Below, piece by piece: positions 60,773 through 64,000 of a stretch of DNA of 64,000 nt. A program made the translations under genes and the position numbers. The notes below the pieces were generated by a model that saw only the letters and a program-made list of their open reading frames with translations, did not search any database and was not told where the DNA came from. Each line of letters begins with the position of its first letter. The stretch's first letter is position 1. The stretch covers positions 319,001 to 383,000 of the forward strand of contig JAJFZO010000742.1 of NCBI GenBank assembly GCA_021397835.1, written 5' to 3'. The stretch is from Moringa oleifera (taxonomy: Eukaryota > Streptophyta > Magnoliopsida > Brassicales > Moringaceae).

Positions 60773-61282
60773 TTTGAACTGGTAGTGATAATAGTGATAA
60801 TAGCCATTAATGATTTGGTTCTTCTCTCCCTTGATGTTGTTCTGAGCGTGAGTATCACCACCGCTATTGAAAAAAGCGCATCCATCTGTTTAGTTGATAT
60901 TGTGCTGCAGGTCTAGATCACTTCCGCTGTTCAAAACAATGCCTTCGTGTTTGTTGACGATGTAGTGTTGGACGTGAGTATAACCACTTCTATGGAAAAC
61001 AGTGCCTCATGTTTGTTGTTGATATTGTGGTGGGCGTCTGTATCACCACTGTTATTTAAAACATTGCCTCCATGTTTGTTGTTGGTACTGGAAGTCGGTA
61101 TGGACACTGCTATTCAAAACAGTGCCTTGATCTTCTTGCTTCTGTCAACCCAATGAGTCTTGTGCCACTCTCCATTCTTTTGCCCAAAGGTACCCTACTT
61201 CAAGTTTATGTTTCCTATAGAAGATTTCAGTTTTCAACCGTCGTTGTTTTACCTCATATTGGCAACTGTGTGCCATGACCAT
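60773..61282 (-). pseudogene. Family copy O with five tandem tail units
   Basis: The ATG at 61282 opens a 45-codon basic N-terminus (MVMAHSCQYEVKQRRLKTEI…) ending at TGA 61145-61147, where other copies have RIDGS. Below it lie five tail units: GTVLNSSVHTDFQYQ; GGNVLNNSGDTDAHHNI; GTVFHRSGYTHVQHYI; EGIVLNSGSDLDLQHNI, then N and a stop; and GCAFFNSGGDTHAQNNI followed by KGEKNQIING. Units 2-5 keep an exact 21-codon spacing, apart from a one-base loss between 2 and 3 and a shift between 1 and 2. The final GINGP is replaced by NGYYHYYHYQ. It is tail-to-tail with copy N. It is dead as a protein unless spliced or recoded. Confidence 0.7.
60790..61135 (-). repeat. 63-base tandem repeat array (five units)
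   Basis: This is the DNA basis of the five tail units of copy O. The recurring core is ACAAACATGGAGGCACTGTT with AATAGCAGTGGTGATAC following. Confidence 0.7.
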
Positions 61283-61359
61283 TATCAAGCCCTGGTTCCA
61301 ATTGTCTAATTCAGTGGCCTTTCTTGCTTATACAAATCCAAAACAACTTGTCTGGCCCA

Positions 61360-61425
61360 TTGTATAGAAGCAGTTTCAAGAACTTTGAGCTTCAACTTAA
61401 TTGTAGAGCTCCGATTAGAAAAGAA
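61360..61425 (-). promoter_or_regulatory. Family promoter of copy O
   Basis: The minus strand reads TACAATTAAGTTGAAGC, then AAAGTTCTTGAAACTGC, then TTCTATACAATGGGC (damaged TATA at 61360-61370), about 80 bases before the ATG at 61282. Confidence 0.5.
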
Positions 61426-61449
61426 AGAATATCTTTCTCTATAATAATT

Positions 61450-62985
61450 CCATTATGCTTTTTTTTTTCCTTTTTTTTTCACCATAAGAGAATAGAATCC
61501 AAATGAGATGTATAGTTCATTAAGAATATCTCTCATTTGACCATAAATGAAAGATTATTTTGGCTAACAATCCCAATACAATCATTGGGATATTTTTTTG
61601 CCTAAAACGGACGCAACAGCTATCCAATATTGGGAATTGATATTTTTATGTAATTATCTGATGAAAAATTGGATACATAAAATTTTATTATCACTTATCA
61701 TGTGATCAAGATGTCAACCCAAAGGACTTGTATATTGGATACAAAAACTCTCTATCAAAACCACACAATGCCACTGATATACCATTTGAAACATCACTTT
61801 ATAATCAAACTTGAGCACCTAAGACAATTTGTTGATTACAAATATTGACTATGTACTATTGAAGACTTCAGATTTTCTATTTTCAGCTGATATTATTGAA
61901 TATTGTGGTATGTTATGTGTGTAACACATGGATGGCAAGTAGATGATAATATAAAGCGTTAACTATTGCTGCTAGTATTAGTATGACTACTTCTCAAGAT
62001 TTGCTATAATGATTTAATGAATTATGCTACCTCTAGATTTGATGTCACTTACCAACGTATCTAAGCATATCTTAACTTTTTTAACATAGAGGTGCTTTTT
62101 TTGAATTTTTAATTTTTTTTGAATTTTTAATTTTTTCTTTTGAATCCTAAAGCTTAAAAAAAAGAATTTATTTTTTGCTTCTCACAAAGCATTTAGTCAT
62201 CATATATATATATTATTTAACATAAACTTGTAGGCAGAATATTGCTTCTTTTTCATATAAAAAAAAGATTTTTTTTCAGTTTTTATTTTGGGTTTTTGCA
62301 CAATTATTCTTTCTGTCTTTAGGGTTAGGATTAAATAATTTTTGGGGATATTACAGGTTTCATCTTCATTAAATTTTATGGGTTTCAATTATTAACACAA
62401 CAACTTAAGGTGTTTTAGGGTTTCAGCACAAAAATTTTAAGGTTTTCTTCAAGTTTAAGCACATTAATTTCTGGTTATTAGAGCACATCAACTTTATTTA
62501 CAATTCGGATTCTTCCTCGCCAGTGAAAGCAATAACAGTATTCTCTCATGTTGTTAATAACTTCTCTATGACTTCACATTATACATGCTTACATTGGCTT
62601 GTTAACATAGTTGTTATGCTTTCAACTTGTTATGGTATATTATAGTTATTATTTTATTTCTAATACATAACTTGAGTTTTGAGTTTAGATTTGAGTTTTT
62701 TTTAAACTTTTCAGGCAATTTCTATGGATCAAAAGATGAATAGATAAAGAAGGGAGATAAAGAGTACTACATCATTATGATTGTACATTTTCTAAAATAA
62801 ATAATTATGTATTGAAATTTTACTTATATTTTATTATTTAATACATATGTATATATATACACACATATAAATTAAGTAATTTTTATAATAAAAATTATAA
62901 TAGTTAATTATATTTTTTAATTGACATTATTATTAAGTATGTAAAGTGATTATGTTTTTAATAATGTAACAAATTTTTTATATAA
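61450..62985. other. AT-rich intergenic region
   Basis: I see no supported gene. A short tandem repeat (TTGAATTTTTAATTTTTT, two to three times) lies at about 62100-62145. The open frame at 62200-62388 has no motif. Confidence 0.4.
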
Positions 62986-62989
62986 AAAA

Positions 62990-64000
62990 CTACATCTTTA
63001 TTTATTACAAATTTTAAATATTTTAGATATTATTAAAATAATTATATATGTTTTTAAGAAACCAAATTTCAATAATGATTTATTGTAATTTAAATTTTAT
63101 GTTACGAATGATATATTTATAAAAATTGATAAAAATTGTAACTTTTATAATAAAATTTTAAATAGTTAATAATTATAAAAAAATTCCAAATTTTTATAAT
63201 AACAATAAGAAAAGTTAATAAATATAAAATTAATTATCTTTATTACTGTATTTTTGCTAATCAAAATTTTAAAATTTGTTATAGTATGAGAATAATTATA
63301 ATGTTATTTATCTAATTATAAAAATAAAAATAAGATTAATTAATAATTATAAAAATTGATTGAGTTTTTTGTTATTATATTTTCTTCAGGTTTACTAAAT
63401 TATTTTTATATTAGTTTTTTATGAGAGAAATTATATCTTTTGTAGTTTTTTCAAAAATAATAATAGTAAGTATTTATAAAATTAATTGACTTTATCATTA
63501 TTATTATTTTATTTTTAATTATAAAATTTAAATATTTTTAATATTATTATAGCAATCATATATATTTAAGAAATATGATAAAGCATTTGTCAAAACAAAA
63601 ATCCAGTAATTATTAACTGTAGTTTAAATTTTATGTTATAAATTATATATTTGCAAAAATTGTATTTCTTTATAATAATAATTGAAATATTTTTGTTATA
63701 TTTTAAATTTTATAAAAAATTTAAATATCTTTAATAATTATAAAAAAAATTAGTTTACTTTATTTTTTTTATATCTTTACCCATATTTATTTGTTTATTT
63801 CTTTTGCAAAACCGGAATACTTATAATGTTAAGCTATAGTAATTTTTATAATAACAATAAGAAAAGTTAATAAAATATAAAAATTAATTATTTTTATTAT
63901 TGTATTTTTGTTAATAGGTTCTTAAAATTTACCTTAGTATGAGAATAATTATGATGTTATTTTATTGTAACTGTGAAAATAAAAAATAAGAATAGTTAAT
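62990..64000. repeat. AT-rich direct repeat running off the window
   Basis: Sequence at about 62990-63320 recurs at about 63525-63970 (TTTTTATAATAACAATAAGA at 63191 and 63843; TAGTATGAGAATAATTAT in both; TTTAAATTTTATGTTA in both). The spacing is about 510-650 bases with indels. No coding potential. Confidence 0.65.

Overview
This window looks like nuclear DNA of a flowering plant, most likely a eudicot, although I cannot name the species. It is very AT-rich and gene-poor. It holds CACTA transposons, Ty3/gypsy debris, GT-AG introns, TATA promoters and plant-type En/Spm transposase remnants. I see no rRNA, tRNA or CRISPR array.

Layout. Positions 1-14 kb are old retrotransposon debris: a gypsy pol remnant at the left edge, then coiled-coil-rich relics and two opposed primer-binding-site-like sequences. 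Positions 14-22.6 kb hold one plausible ordinary gene, a two-exon minus-strand gene for a small protein with a methyl-CpG-binding-domain (MBD)-like C-terminus (exons 18814-19197 and 16861-16932). Positions 24.0-26.7 kb are an AT-rich tandem duplication.

The notable content is a multicopy family of small genes that I do not recognise, at 22.7-38.2 kb and again at 59.7-61.3 kb. Four copies are intact: 22699-23067 (-), 33026-33460 (-), 35903-36484 (-) and 59768-60211 (+), encoding 122, 144, 193 and 147 residues. About eleven more loci are broken. All copies end in the same Gly/Asn/Asp-rich module, which I read as two consecutive 21-residue units. One broken copy has five such units in a row. The N-terminal halves differ: acidic, coiled-coil, octapeptide repeats or hexapeptide repeats. 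Several copies share a compact TATA promoter. A 21-residue glycine/asparagine period with a variable N-terminal half is reminiscent of beta-solenoid amyloid signalling motifs such as the HET-s prion-forming region. That functional reading is inference only.

Positions 38.3-58.5 kb separate the two parts of the family and are mostly transposons: a CACTA element of about 6.3 kb with decayed TNPA-like and ULP1-protease-like exons, a short gag-only gypsy element with both LTRs, a solo CACTA end, and a second CACTA element of about 4.25 kb. A duplicated segment lies on both sides of this block, suggesting that transposons expanded between once-neighbouring family copies. Positions 61.5-64 kb are AT-rich with a direct repeat running off the window.
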